Counted from the first letter of the stretch, positions 41,550 to 48,998 are shown. The stretch is 55,700 bases of DNA from an uncultured Sphingopyxis sp. (GCA_937873425.1 CALMYE010000236.1:1-55700), one strand, 5' to 3'. The notes: a model not told the origin generated them from the sequence alone. Numbers and translations are program-made.

Positions 41550-41930
41550 ATGGCGGCACCATCCAATTACCGCGCGCTCGCGGCGCGCGCGGGCATTCCG
41601 TTCGTCGAATTTGCTTGCGCGAACGGCGTCGGCTGGTCGCTCGACCTCACCTTCGAGGAGGAGGATCTGACGGCGGCCGATATCGCGGTGGAGCTGCGCG
41701 CGCTGCCCGACCTGCGCGTGGCCGCGACCGGCATGGATGTCGGCGAGCCCGCGCTCGAGGGCGGCGACACGATCGTCCTCGCGACGATCGACGGCGAGGA
41801 TGCCGAAGCGCTCGGGCTGGCGGCGGAGATCGGGCGCGAGATCGATCTGTGGGGCCGCGTCGTCGTCACGCCCGACGGCGGCGAGCCGATGGTGTGGGTC
41901 TATTTCAAACTGACGAGATTGGGGAGCTGA
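41550..41930 (+). CDS. Hypothetical tail-associated protein (126 aa)
   Basis: LRALPDLRVAATGMDVGEPALEGGDTIVLATIDGEDAEALGLAAEIGREIDLWGRVVV is beta-rich and acidic. It has an AAAGGAAAG ribosome site after the tip gene and precedes the spike by 4 bp. It could be an adaptor or spike base; no family recognised. Confidence 0.6.
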   Translation: MAAPSNYRALAARAGIPFVEFACANGVGWSLDLTFEEEDLTAADIAVELRALPDLRVAATGMDVGEPALEGGDTIVLATIDGEDAEALGLAAEIGREIDLWGRVVVTPDGGEPMVWVYFKLTRLGS

Positions 41931-41934
41931 TCCG

Positions 41935-44238
41935 ATGGCAGAGTTGACGCTGAAGCGAGTCAACCAGACGGTCCAGTTGCGATCGGGCGAGAATACCGGG
42001 GCGGCGCGCAGCGCCGCAGCGGCGGCGCAGGCGGCGCGCGACGCGATTCTGCAGGATGCGGGCTTCATCGCCGTCGCGGCCGATCTGACGGGCGATAATG
42101 ATATCGGCAAGGTCGCCGCCGGGATCAACGATGTCGGCAAGGTCGCCGATGACCTGGCGCTGGAGGGGGATTCTCTTATCGCGCAGGCTCCGGGCGCGGC
42201 CGCGGCAGCCGTCGCAGCGGCCGGATCGGTCCTGCGCCAAGCGCCTTCCTACGACAACCCCGGCGGAAAGGGCGATCGCACGTCATCGGTCACGGTCGCC
42301 GCGACGGGCACCGGGGCGGCCGTCGGCACGCCGTCCAACCTGGTCGACGGGGCAACGGGCAACAACACAGCGGACAGCTACCGGCTTCCCGCTTCCACGT
42401 CCGTCACCGGAATGACGATCATCTTCGACTTCGGTCCCGGTGCCCGCAAGCTCATCACCGAGGCGACCGGCAAGTTCCAGTCCACCCAAAGCCTCGGCAG
42501 TTGGGAATGGAGCGCGAGCAACGACGGCGTGAACTGGACGGCGATCGGCAGCCCGTTCGCGCTGGCGAGCGCGACGACGCAGGCCATGACCGAATTGTCG
42601 GCGAACGTCCTAGGCTATCGTTATTACAAGCTGGCCGGCGAAAGCGGCTCGACCTCGGCGACGCTGAATTTCATCCAAGAGTTCGAGTTCAAGATCGCGG
42701 CGACCGATTCGGACGGGGTGTTGCCGCTCCCGCCCGGCGGCCAGCGCGGGCAGGTGGCGAAGAAGGGATCGGCGGCCAACGCCGATATCGTCTACGCCGA
42801 CCCGCACCCGATGCACACGGCCGAGATGATCGACGAATGGCTGTTCGACGAAATGGCGGGGGTGACCGCGCATGGATTTCGCGGCGGCAACCATATCGTC
42901 TTCGACGAAACCTATCAGACAGCGAAAAACAGCAGCCCGGAATGGACCCGGCACGGGTTGAAACTCGAACTCGACATGATCGAGACGCCCGCCATCGCCG
43001 GGGTGCGAACCGTCGCCATGCTGGTGCGGGTCAAGCGCAACGTGACGACGGGCTTCATTCTGAACTGCTCGGCGATCGTCGGCGGCAACGGCGTTCAATG
43101 CCAGTCGGCGACCCCCGGATGGGGGCTGCATGTCGGCCGAAACGGCGTGCGCGCGGTTCGGCGCCATACCGATGGCACCGCCTCATATCAGCTCAACCGC
43201 AGCGGCTGGTATCTGCTGTTCGTCGAATTGCCATCCCAGCAGACGACGACGATCAACATCGGCGGGCGATACAATTTCCTGAACAAGGACACGGCGTACC
43301 GCCCGACCGAAATGGAAATCGGGTGGATGGGCGCGTGGAGCGACACGCTCACCGCGGACGAACGGCGCGACATCGATCGCTATGTCCGCGCGATCGCGGC
43401 GCGCAAGGGCGACATATTGATGAACTGGCGCGACACCGCGAACTGGTGGGACCAGATCGCCATCTGGGGGCAGTCGAACGCGCTGGGGCGCGCGCCGATC
43501 GCCAACCTGTCGGCCGACGATCGGGCCCGGACGTTTCCCAACTCGCATATCGCCTCGCGACGGAACGTCGGGATCAGCAATTTCGACGGGCTGAGCGAGC
43601 TGGTGCTCGGCCAGAACCAGCACCCCGAGCATCCCGCGACGCAGTTCGGGCCGGAGTTCGCGGCGCTGGCGCACGAAGACGCGCGGACGACGCGGCGGCG
43701 CCCGATCGCCTGGGCGAAGGCGGCGCGCGGCAGCACCCGGCTGGCCGCATCCTCGCTGGGGACGCCGACGACGCCTTCGGAAAGCTGGAACATCAACGAG
43801 CCCATAGGCGGAGGCGTCGCCAGCCTGTTCCACCACTGCGGATTGCTCAATTTCTGGGATGTCGAGGCGCAGCTTCTGGCGCGCGGCATCGGTCCCCGGC
43901 CCCGCGCCCTGTGGTGGCTGCAGGGCGAAGCGGACGGCAACAGCACCACATATTCGGCGGTGTATCAGGCCAATCTGCAGGCGCTGTGGGACGAGGCGAA
44001 GATCTATTGCGGGTTCGAACAGATGGTCATCGCGCGGACCACGAACGTCTGGCCGAGCTTCGACCCCGACGCGGTCGCCGAAGTCCGCGCGGCGCAAGCG
44101 GCGATCGACGCGGCGAACAGCGACGTCGTGATGATCGATGCAGACCCCTGGCCGCTCCTTGCCGACAATATCCACTTCAATACCGCGGGGATGAAGACTG
44201 GAAGCGCGGCGCTCTATGCCGCGACGAGTCTCGCGTAA
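41935..44238 (+). CDS. Tail spike with discoidin-like, LamG-like and SGNH/sialate-O-acetylesterase domains
   Basis: 767 aa. Residues 1-95 are a helical, Ala-rich virion anchor. About 110-260 (NLVDGATGNNTADSYRLP, then WEWSASNDGVNWTAIGSPF) resembles a discoidin/F5-8C carbohydrate-binding fold. About 290-500 resembles a LamG/concanavalin jelly roll (DRYVRAIAARKGDIL at its end). About 505-765 is an SGNH hydrolase of the sialate O-acetylesterase type: GQSN with Ser514, GEADGN, and DNIH with Asp744 and His747. It would bind and de-O-acetylate capsule or O-antigen. It is the likely receptor-recognition enzyme. Confidence 0.85.
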   Translation: MAELTLKRVNQTVQLRSGENTGAARSAAAAAQAARDAILQDAGFIAVAADLTGDNDIGKVAAGINDVGKVADDLALEGDSLIAQAPGAAAAAVAAAGSVLRQAPSYDNPGGKGDRTSSVTVAATGTGAAVGTPSNLVDGATGNNTADSYRLPASTSVTGMTIIFDFGPGARKLITEATGKFQSTQSLGSWEWSASNDGVNWTAIGSPFALASATTQAMTELSANVLGYRYYKLAGESGSTSATLNFIQEFEFKIAATDSDGVLPLPPGGQRGQVAKKGSAANADIVYADPHPMHTAEMIDEWLFDEMAGVTAHGFRGGNHIVFDETYQTAKNSSPEWTRHGLKLELDMIETPAIAGVRTVAMLVRVKRNVTTGFILNCSAIVGGNGVQCQSATPGWGLHVGRNGVRAVRRHTDGTASYQLNRSGWYLLFVELPSQQTTTINIGGRYNFLNKDTAYRPTEMEIGWMGAWSDTLTADERRDIDRYVRAIAARKGDILMNWRDTANWWDQIAIWGQSNALGRAPIANLSADDRARTFPNSHIASRRNVGISNFDGLSELVLGQNQHPEHPATQFGPEFAALAHEDARTTRRRPIAWAKAARGSTRLAASSLGTPTTPSESWNINEPIGGGVASLFHHCGLLNFWDVEAQLLARGIGPRPRALWWLQGEADGNSTTYSAVYQANLQALWDEAKIYCGFEQMVIARTTNVWPSFDPDAVAEVRAAQAAIDAANSDVVMIDADPWPLLADNIHFNTAGMKTGSAALYAATSLA

Positions 44239-44254
44239 TGCCAGGCGCTGAGAA

Positions 44255-44398
44255 CTATTTCGTGGCCCAATCCGCGAAGCACTCGTCGCAGAGCGACGTC
44301 GGGCTGCACCCTTCGTTCTCGCAGCCATGGCGCTGTCGGGCAAAAAATTTTCTGATCCAAGCGACAAAGCGCGAAATCACGCGACGCAACATGCCCAT
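44255..44398 (-). CDS. Small cysteine-rich protein (47 aa), antisense
   Basis: MGMLRRVISRFVAWIRKFFA, then RQRHGCENEGCSPTSLCDECFADWATK. The N-terminal amphipathic basic helix and four cysteines suggest a small metal-binding membrane-associated protein. A GGGGGGAA ribosome site precedes the ATG at 44398. It is the only leftward gene between tail and lysis genes, so it may be a moron with its own promoter. Called from ribosome site and composition. Confidence 0.45.
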   Translation of the reverse strand: MGMLRRVISRFVAWIRKFFARQRHGCENEGCSPTSLCDECFADWATK

Positions 44399-44518
44399 GT
44401 GCCGTTCCCCCCGGTCGCAACATAGCACAAGCGCCCTTCGGCGACGACCGGATTGTGCCACGACGAGCGCGACGGTTCCGATCCTCGGCTTGCTGGCGGT
44501 GCTTTACCGGGCCGCACC

Positions 44519-44647
44519 GTGACAGGGCGCGCGATCGGCGCCGGGCTGATCCTGATCCTCCTGTTCTACGTCAAGGGCGCGCTGGCGCCCTTTCTTTTGC
44601 TCGCCGCGCTGGGCGGCGCGTTGCTGAAAGGCCGGTCATGTCGATGA
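44519..44647 (+). CDS. Small membrane protein, possible pinholin/holin accessory (42 aa)
   Basis: From the GTG at 44519: TGRAIGAGLILILLFYVKGALAPFLLLAALGGALLKG, essentially two short hydrophobic helices. It overlaps the holin start by 10 bp. It may be an antiholin or accessory of the lysis cassette. Confidence 0.55.
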   Translation: MTGRAIGAGLILILLFYVKGALAPFLLLAALGGALLKGRSCR

Positions 44648-44853
44648 ATATGGAAACGCACGGCGGCGATATCGCCGTCGCGGTGGGCAAGACGTCGCCG
44701 CCGCTGACCGTCGCCGGCGCGGCGATCGCGGGGGTCCCGTTGCAGGACTGGGTGCTGATCGCGACGCTGATCTATACGGTGCTGCAGATCGCAGTGCTGG
44801 TTCAGGGCTTTCTGAAGAAGCGCAGGGCCGCGCGCGACGGAGAGGGTCAGTGA
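44638..44853 (+). CDS. Holin
   Basis: 71 aa: a polar N-terminal part, a weak hydrophobic stretch (LTVAGAAIAGVPL), one clear helix DWVLIATLIYTVLQIAVLVQGF, and a basic tail KKRRAARDGEGQ. Size, charge pattern and position before the endolysin fit a holin. The GTG of the lysozyme overlaps its stop. Confidence 0.78.
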   Translation: MSMNMETHGGDIAVAVGKTSPPLTVAGAAIAGVPLQDWVLIATLIYTVLQIAVLVQGFLKKRRAARDGEGQ

Positions 44854-45344
44854 CGGCCCCGGGCCCCGAAGAATCGGCGGCGAAGACAAAGGCGCTCGCG
44901 ATCGTTGGCGCGGGGGCGCTCGCGCTGACGGCGCCGTTCATCGCGCAGTGGGAGGGGAAGCGCAACGACCCCTATCGCGACATCGTCGGCGTGTGGACCG
45001 TATGCTACGGCGATACGCGCGGGGTGACGCCGGGCAAGCGGGTGAGCGACGCCGAATGCACCGACCGGCTCTATCGCCAGATCGCCGACCATGCCGCGCC
45101 GGTCGTCGCCTGCGTGCCGCAGCTGAAGGGCCGCGATCCGCAGCTCGCGGCGTCGGTCAGCCTCGCTTACAACGTCGGCACCGGCGCATTCTGCAAATCT
45201 ACGGTGGCGAAGCGGTTTCGCAGCGGCGATTTCAGAGGCGCGTGCAACGGCTTTTACGCCTGGCGCTTCGCGGGCGGCCGCGAGATCAGGGGATTGGCGA
45301 ACCGCCGCCGCGCCGAGATCGCCATCTGCTTGCGGGGGCTGTGA
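44850..45344 (+). CDS. SAR endolysin, GH24 lysozyme
   Basis: 164 aa from a GTG. The N-terminal helix ALAIVGAGALALTAPFIA is weakly hydrophobic and Ala/Gly-rich, as in signal-anchor-release endolysins. The catalytic triad of the T4/P22-type fold is visible as Glu36 (QWEGKRNDPY), Asp44 (YRDIVG) and Thr50 (VWTVCYGDT). It hydrolyses peptidoglycan after release from the membrane. Several cysteines could control activity in the anchored state. Confidence 0.92.
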   Translation: MTAPGPEESAAKTKALAIVGAGALALTAPFIAQWEGKRNDPYRDIVGVWTVCYGDTRGVTPGKRVSDAECTDRLYRQIADHAAPVVACVPQLKGRDPQLAASVSLAYNVGTGAFCKSTVAKRFRSGDFRGACNGFYAWRFAGGREIRGLANRRRAEIAICLRGL

Positions 45345-45544
45345 TGGCGACGATCGGACTCGAACTCCGCGCCGGCATTGCCCGGGCGCCCTGGCGCGGC
45401 TTGCTGGTGCATGTCGGCGCGATGCTTGTGCTCGCCGGGTTGAACGAAGATCGCGTGATCCGGCTCATCCTGCCCCTTTGCGGGCTGGGATGGACGCGCC
45501 TCGGAAGCGGCCGCCGGCGATATTTCCTGTTGAGGAGCGACTGA
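45344..45544 (+). CDS. Small membrane protein of the lysis cassette (66 aa)
   Basis: LLVHVGAMLVLAGLNEDRVI and LILPLCGLGWTRLG give two weakly hydrophobic segments with a basic end. Its start and stop each share one base with neighbours (lysozyme, Rz). Possibly a holin-like or regulatory protein; function unknown. Confidence 0.6.
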   Translation: MATIGLELRAGIARAPWRGLLVHVGAMLVLAGLNEDRVIRLILPLCGLGWTRLGSGRRRYFLLRSD

Positions 45545-46101
45545 TGCCCTTCGATCCCTTCACTGCCCTGACGTCGAAGATTTTCGGATCGGCCGCGATC
45601 GCGCTGGCCATCCTGGTCGGCGTGCAGCGGTGCGACATCGAGCGGATCGCGGGCGAGCGCGACAAGGCGCGACAGCTCGCGGCCGACACGCAGGCCGCGT
45701 TCGACGCGACGGTTGCCGGGTACCGCGCCGCCGCCGCCGAGGCAGAGCGCGTCCAGGCGGCGAATCTGGCGCGTGCGAAGGCTGAACAGGAAAGGATCAA
45801 CGATGAAACACTCGCTTCTTATGACGCTCGCCTTGCCGATGCTCGCCGCCGGCTGCGCGAAGCAGGCGCCGCGGCCGATTCCGGCGGCGCCGGCGGTGCT
45901 GCAATGCCCGGCGCCGGCGCTGCCCCCGGCCGCGCTGCTGAAGCGTCCGGCGACCTTCTTTCTGCCCGGGGAACGCTGACGGCCAGCGAACGGCTGATCG
46001 CGGCCGAGCAGGCGATCCAGCTCGACGAACTGATCAGCTGGGTGCAGCGTCAGGCGGGGGTGGCGACGTCGCCGTCTCCGTCCGCTGCGTCAGCGGATTG
46101 A
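45544..46101 (+). CDS. Rz: Rz-like i-spanin
   Basis: 185 aa. An N-terminal membrane anchor SKIFGSAAIALAILVGVQ (residues about 10-28) is followed by a long periplasmic coiled coil (IERIAGERDKARQLAADTQAAFDATVAGYRAAAAEAERVQAANLARAKAEQERIN), then a low-complexity Ala/Gly part. This is the standard i-spanin layout. It spans the periplasm with the lipoprotein encoded inside the same gene and fuses inner and outer membranes at lysis. Confidence 0.85.
   Translation: MPFDPFTALTSKIFGSAAIALAILVGVQRCDIERIAGERDKARQLAADTQAAFDATVAGYRAAAAEAERVQAANLARAKAEQERINDETLASYDARLADARRRLREAGAAADSGGAGGAAMPGAGAAPGRAAEASGDLLSARGTLTASERLIAAEQAIQLDELISWVQRQAGVATSPSPSAASAD
45803..45979 (+). CDS. Rz1: Rz1-like o-spanin lipoprotein, embedded in Rz
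   Basis: 58 aa in the +1 frame, wholly inside the Rz gene. MKHSLLMTLALPMLAAGC gives a signal peptide with a proper lipobox (LAAGC, Cys18), followed by a Pro-rich mature part (APRPIPAAPAVLQCPAPALPPAALL), as in Rz1. AGGAAAGGA precedes the ATG. This nested pair is a classical spanin arrangement. Confidence 0.88.
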   Translation: MKHSLLMTLALPMLAAGCAKQAPRPIPAAPAVLQCPAPALPPAALLKRPATFFLPGER

Positions 46102-46456
46102 ACCGGCGCTCGCGGCGCGGCGGCAGCGCCCTGCGCGCGGCGTCGAGCAGCGGCTGCTCGGTCGCGACGGTCGGTTCGATCCCGACCGCGCGCATCACGC
46201 CGCGCAGCTGCGTCATCAGACGGGTCGTGCGGAAGTAGCTGTCGCCCGTTTCCGACCATCCCTTGCGATCGTCGCGCGTCTGGAGCCAGAAATCGTCGAA
46301 GGGTGCGCGGTCGCCGTCGAGACTGAAGCTGTGGGCGACCGCAAGTGCGAGGCGCAGCGACGCCGTCGGGCGCAGCGGAGCGTCGCCCACCATCTCGACG
46401 CACTCGGCGAGGTGGACCAGCGCCAGCTGCAGAATCTTGTCGCGGTCGACTCGCAT
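46034..46456 (-). CDS. Hypothetical phage protein (140 aa), convergent with Rz
   Basis: MRVDRDKILQLALVHLAECV, then DGDRAPFDDFWLQTRDDRKGWSETGDSYFRTTRLMTQLRGVMRAVGI. It is helical with a conserved-looking Trp/Tyr-rich middle. Its last 68 bp overlap the end of Rz on the opposite strand. A regulatory role at the lysis/integrase boundary is possible. No domain recognised. Confidence 0.6.
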   Translation of the reverse strand: MRVDRDKILQLALVHLAECVEMVGDAPLRPTASLRLALAVAHSFSLDGDRAPFDDFWLQTRDDRKGWSETGDSYFRTTRLMTQLRGVMRAVGIEPTVATEQPLLDAARRALPPRRERRFNPLTQRTETATSPPPPDAAPS

Positions 46457-46798
46457 GGCGCGGTGATCGCATTTGTTCCCCAAATGTTCCACCGCCTTGC
46501 GGTGAATGGGGTGAACCCCCGATCATCCTGTGGTGAACAACAGGTTGGGCGGTAGCAACGTGACTCAATCTGAGTCATCGGGCGTGACTCAAAATGAGTC
46601 ATTTGCCGCTGCCATAGCCACGCCCATTTTGGGGGTATCGCCGGGGGTATCGGCGCGCAGCGCCGCCGCGTCCGGCCGCAGAAAACCGCCGATCCGGGCG
46701 CCGAGTGGCGCGGAGGGATTATCCGCGACAGTCGGTCGGTCCGTTCGCCGGATTTCCGCATAATTCCGCATATTTCTGCATAACAGTGGAGAGCGACG
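46457..46798. promoter_or_regulatory. Integrase-1 control region with tandem operators and repeats
   Basis: 342 bp without a gene. It contains two copies of TGACTCA-N3-TGAGTCA (46561-46577, 46585-46601; centres 24 bp apart), a doubled GGGGGTATCG word near 46630, and three tandem 10-bp repeats of TTCYGCATAW (46754-46783) that end 15 bp before the integrase ATG. The first set looks like operators for one dimeric regulator; the last could be integrase or excisionase arm sites, or part of the promoter. Confidence 0.65.
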
Positions 46799-47977
46799 AT
46801 GCTGACGATCGGGGCGGTGAAATCCGCCGCGCCGCGCCCGCGCGCATATAAATTGTTCGACGCCGGCGGGCTGTTCCTGTTCGTGACGCCGGCCGGGGCG
46901 AGGAGCTGGCGGCTCAAATATCGCTGGCGCGGACGCGAGAAGCTGCTCGTCCTCGGCCGCTTTCCCGACATGCCGCTGCCGGCCGCGCGGGGCGCGCGCG
47001 AGGCCGCGCGGGCGAAACTCGCCTCAGGAATCGATCCGGCGAAACGCGACGACGGCGACAGCTTCGAGCTGGTCGCGCGCGCCTGGCATCGTCACCAGCT
47101 CGGCCGCTGGTCGACGGCGCACGCCGGCGACGTGCTCGGCAGCCTCGAGCGCGACGTCTTTCCGGCGATCCGCGCGCGGCCGATCCGGTCGATCGAACCG
47201 AGCGAGCTGCTCGCGATCGTCCGCGACGTCGAGGACCGCGGCCGCCTGGAGAGCGCAGGCCGCCTGCGCCAGCGCCTGTCGGCGATCTTCGGCTTCGCGA
47301 TCGCGGGCGGCAAGGCCGACATCGATGTCGCGGCGCAGCTCGGCCGCGCGATGACGGGCGGCAAGCTGTCCACTCCGCATCCGGCGCTGTTGTCGGTCGG
47401 GGAATGCCGCGCGCTGCTCGCCGACGTCGCGGCGCTGGCTCCGGCGCCGGCGGTGCTCGGCGCGTCGCAGCTGCTCGCGCTGACCGCGGTGCGCCTCGAC
47501 GCGGTGCGCGGGATGCGGTGGGGCGAGGTCGACGGGCTCGATGGCGCGGCGCCGGTCTGGCGCGTGCCGCCGGCGCGGATGAAACTGTCGCGCGCGAAGA
47601 AGGGTGAGGACCGCTTCGCGCACCTGGTGCCGCTGTCGCCGGCCGCGGCGGCGGTGCTGCGCGCCGCCGCCGGTCGGCGCCGCGCCGAATCCGCGCTGGT
47701 GTTTCCGGGGCGCGATCCGGCGCGGCCGATCGGCGAGGCGACGCTCCGCGACCTCTATCGCCGCGCGGGCTACGCCGGGCGGCATGTCCCGCATGGCTGG
47801 CGCGCAAGCTTTTCGACCATCCTCAACGAGGAACTGGGGGAGCGCTGGTCGACCGCGATCGACGCGGCGCTGGCGCACAGCCGCAAGGACAAGGTCGAGG
47901 CAGCCTATAACCGCGCCAAGCGGTTGCAGCGGCGGCGCGAGCTGATGGAGCGATGGGGGAAGCTGCTCTGTGAATAA
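46799..47977 (+). CDS. int: P4-type tyrosine integrase (first)
   Basis: 392 aa. The N-terminal arm-binding domain (DUF4102 type) is FDAGGLFLFVTPAGARSWRLKYRWRGREKLLVLGRFP. The core-binding part spans about 90-190, and the catalytic domain shows Arg in LTAVRLDAVRGMRWGEVD, HGWR, LAHS and the nucleophile Tyr in VEAAYNRA. All key residues are present. It lies at the right end of the phage genes, 3.5 kb away from the tRNA. Its last 38 bp recur after the HigBA genes. It is not adjacent to either recognised attachment site, so its site is unknown. Confidence 0.92.
   Translation: MLTIGAVKSAAPRPRAYKLFDAGGLFLFVTPAGARSWRLKYRWRGREKLLVLGRFPDMPLPAARGAREAARAKLASGIDPAKRDDGDSFELVARAWHRHQLGRWSTAHAGDVLGSLERDVFPAIRARPIRSIEPSELLAIVRDVEDRGRLESAGRLRQRLSAIFGFAIAGGKADIDVAAQLGRAMTGGKLSTPHPALLSVGECRALLADVAALAPAPAVLGASQLLALTAVRLDAVRGMRWGEVDGLDGAAPVWRVPPARMKLSRAKKGEDRFAHLVPLSPAAAAVLRAAAGRRRAESALVFPGRDPARPIGEATLRDLYRRAGYAGRHVPHGWRASFSTILNEELGERWSTAIDAALAHSRKDKVEAAYNRAKRLQRRRELMERWGKLLCE
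47921..47958 (+). repeat. 38-bp direct repeat, copy 1 (integrase-1 3' end)
   Basis: Codes for LQRRRELMERWG near the end of integrase 1. It matches 48918-48955 with one mismatch (T/C), 34 bases being identical without a break. The two copies enclose the HigBA module. Confidence 0.85.
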
Positions 47978-48059
47978 AATGTATATTATCGATATACATT
48001 TCTGTTGACACCCTCCCCGTAATCTGTATACTGGCAATATACAGAGAAGGAGGTAAGCA
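47978..48059 (+). promoter_or_regulatory. higBA promoter with two palindromic operators
   Basis: AATGTATAT-N5-ATATACATT (47978-48000) is followed by TTGACA (48005-48010), a 16-bp spacer and TATACT (48027-48032). A second palindrome, CTGTATA-N7-TATACAG (48024-48044), covers the -10 box. AAGGAGG precedes the higB ATG. Occupation by HigA would block the promoter, the usual autoregulation. Confidence 0.85.
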
Positions 48060-48359
48060 ATGGACATTATTTCGGTTCGTGACAAGCGGGTCAAGGCGCT
48101 GGTGGAAAACCCCAGCCGCACCTCGGTGAAGGGCCTCGACGCCTTGGAGGTGCGGAAGATTTCGGAGATGATCACGGCGCTGCGCGTGATGACGCATCCG
48201 CTTCAGCTGCTCGCGGTGCCCTCGTGGAAAGCGCATGAACTGGTTCCGGGCAATCCGGGTAAGTGGAGCCTTACCGTCACCCGGAACTATCGCCTGACCT
48301 TCCACGTCGATATCGAGGCGCAGGCGGTCAAGCTGCTGGATTATGAAGATTATCATTGA
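48060..48359 (+). CDS. higB: HigB-type toxin (RelE superfamily)
   Basis: 99 aa. LVENPSRTSVKGLDALEVRKISEMITALRVMTHPLQLLAVPSWKAHEL and the end PGKWSLTVTRNYRLTFHVDIE, with the RNYR..F box, identify the HigB/RelE-like ribosome-dependent mRNA interferase. Toxin first, antitoxin second is the hig order. An unusual 107-bp spacer with a hairpin and a further operator separates it from higA. Confidence 0.9.
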   Translation: MDIISVRDKRVKALVENPSRTSVKGLDALEVRKISEMITALRVMTHPLQLLAVPSWKAHELVPGNPGKWSLTVTRNYRLTFHVDIEAQAVKLLDYEDYH

Positions 48360-48365
48360 AAGGAG

Positions 48366-48387
48366 CGGGCGGGGGAAACCCCGCCCG
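48366..48387 (+). terminator. Intercistronic hairpin between higB and higA
   Basis: CGGGCGGGG-GAAA-CCCCGCCCG, a perfect 9-bp stem with a tetraloop, starting 7 bp after the higB stop. It lacks a clear T run, so it may be a stabiliser or attenuator and not a full terminator. Confidence 0.6.
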
Positions 48388-48414
48388 TTCGTATACCGGC
48401 GATAAACGTTTCTC

Positions 48415-48443
48415 TTGCCAAATGTATATCCGTGATATACATT
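48415..48443 (+). promoter_or_regulatory. Internal higA promoter/operator
   Basis: AATGTATAT-N5-ATATACATT (48421-48443) repeats exactly the arms found at 47978-48000. TTGCCA (48415-48420) and TATACA (48436-48441) with a 15-bp spacer could form a weak promoter overlapping it. HigA could thus be made separately from HigB under its own control. Confidence 0.65.
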
Positions 48444-48466
48444 GCAGGGGAAAGGAGCGAAAGAGA

Positions 48467-48835
48467 ATGCCGAACCACCGTACCGACCGCTATAAGATCG
48501 ACGGCGCCGGCGACATGGCCGTCGGCACATTGCCGCCGGTCGACCGGCACCCCGGCCAGTTCCTGAAGGAGGTCATCCTGCCCGAATATGGGGTGACGAA
48601 CGTCGCCGATCTCGCGCGGCGCCTGGACGTCCAGCGGGTCGGCCTGGTGAAAATCCTCAGCGGAAAGACGGCGATCTCGCGGCCCATGGCCTATCGCTTC
48701 GGCGCGCTGCTGAACGACCATGTCGCGGATCTGCTGATCGCCTATCAGCACGCGTGGGACCTTAGGGAAGAGCAGGGGCTGCGCGAAGCGATTCGCCAGA
48801 CCATCGAGCGCCTTCCGGAACCGGCCGCGGCCTAG
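48467..48835 (+). CDS. higA: HigA-type antitoxin
   Basis: 122 aa. HPGQFLKEVILPEYGVTNVADLARRLDVQRVGLVKILSGKTAISRPMAYRFGALL is the HigA/VapI XRE domain (about residues 25-80). An acidic helical tail follows that would wrap the toxin. AAAGGAG precedes the ATG. It neutralises HigB and should bind the TGTATAT-type palindromes. Confidence 0.9.
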   Translation: MPNHRTDRYKIDGAGDMAVGTLPPVDRHPGQFLKEVILPEYGVTNVADLARRLDVQRVGLVKILSGKTAISRPMAYRFGALLNDHVADLLIAYQHAWDLREEQGLREAIRQTIERLPEPAAA

Positions 48836-48860
48836 CGGGAGCTTCCGCTTGCCTCCTCGA

Positions 48861-48890
48861 GGGGCCGGGATACGATCCCGGCCCCTTTTT
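48861..48890 (+). terminator. Rho-independent terminator of higBA
   Basis: GGGGCCGGGAT-ACG-ATCCCGGCCCC followed by TTTTT; an 11-bp perfect stem, 25 bp after the higA stop. Confidence 0.92.
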
Positions 48891-48917
48891 CGTGCGCGAT
48901 CGTGCCCGCCGAGACGA

Positions 48918-48955
48918 CGGCTGCAGCGGCGGCGCGAGCTGATGGAGCGATGGGG
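48918..48955 (+). repeat. 38-bp direct repeat, copy 2 (integrase tail remnant)
   Basis: Reads RLQRRRELMERWGHAP and a TGA in the frame of integrase 1, although no integrase body precedes it. The synonymous TTG/CTG difference from copy 1 suggests divergence from a related gene. The remaining 270 bp to 49228 hold one large inverted repeat and GC-rich stems but no gene. Confidence 0.8.
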
Positions 48956-48998
48956 CCATGCACCATGATGATGCAGAATTGGCAGCCGCCCGCTGCAG

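Noticed and set aside
42501-44522. Plus-strand open frame overlapping the tail spike in another frame
   Set aside because: Arg-rich frame-shadow without a fold; the spike frame has catalytic motifs of an esterase.
44519-45979. Lysis region considered as a bacterial secretion or toxin cassette
   Set aside because: Holin, SAR lysozyme and Rz/Rz1 in canonical order give a phage lysis module.
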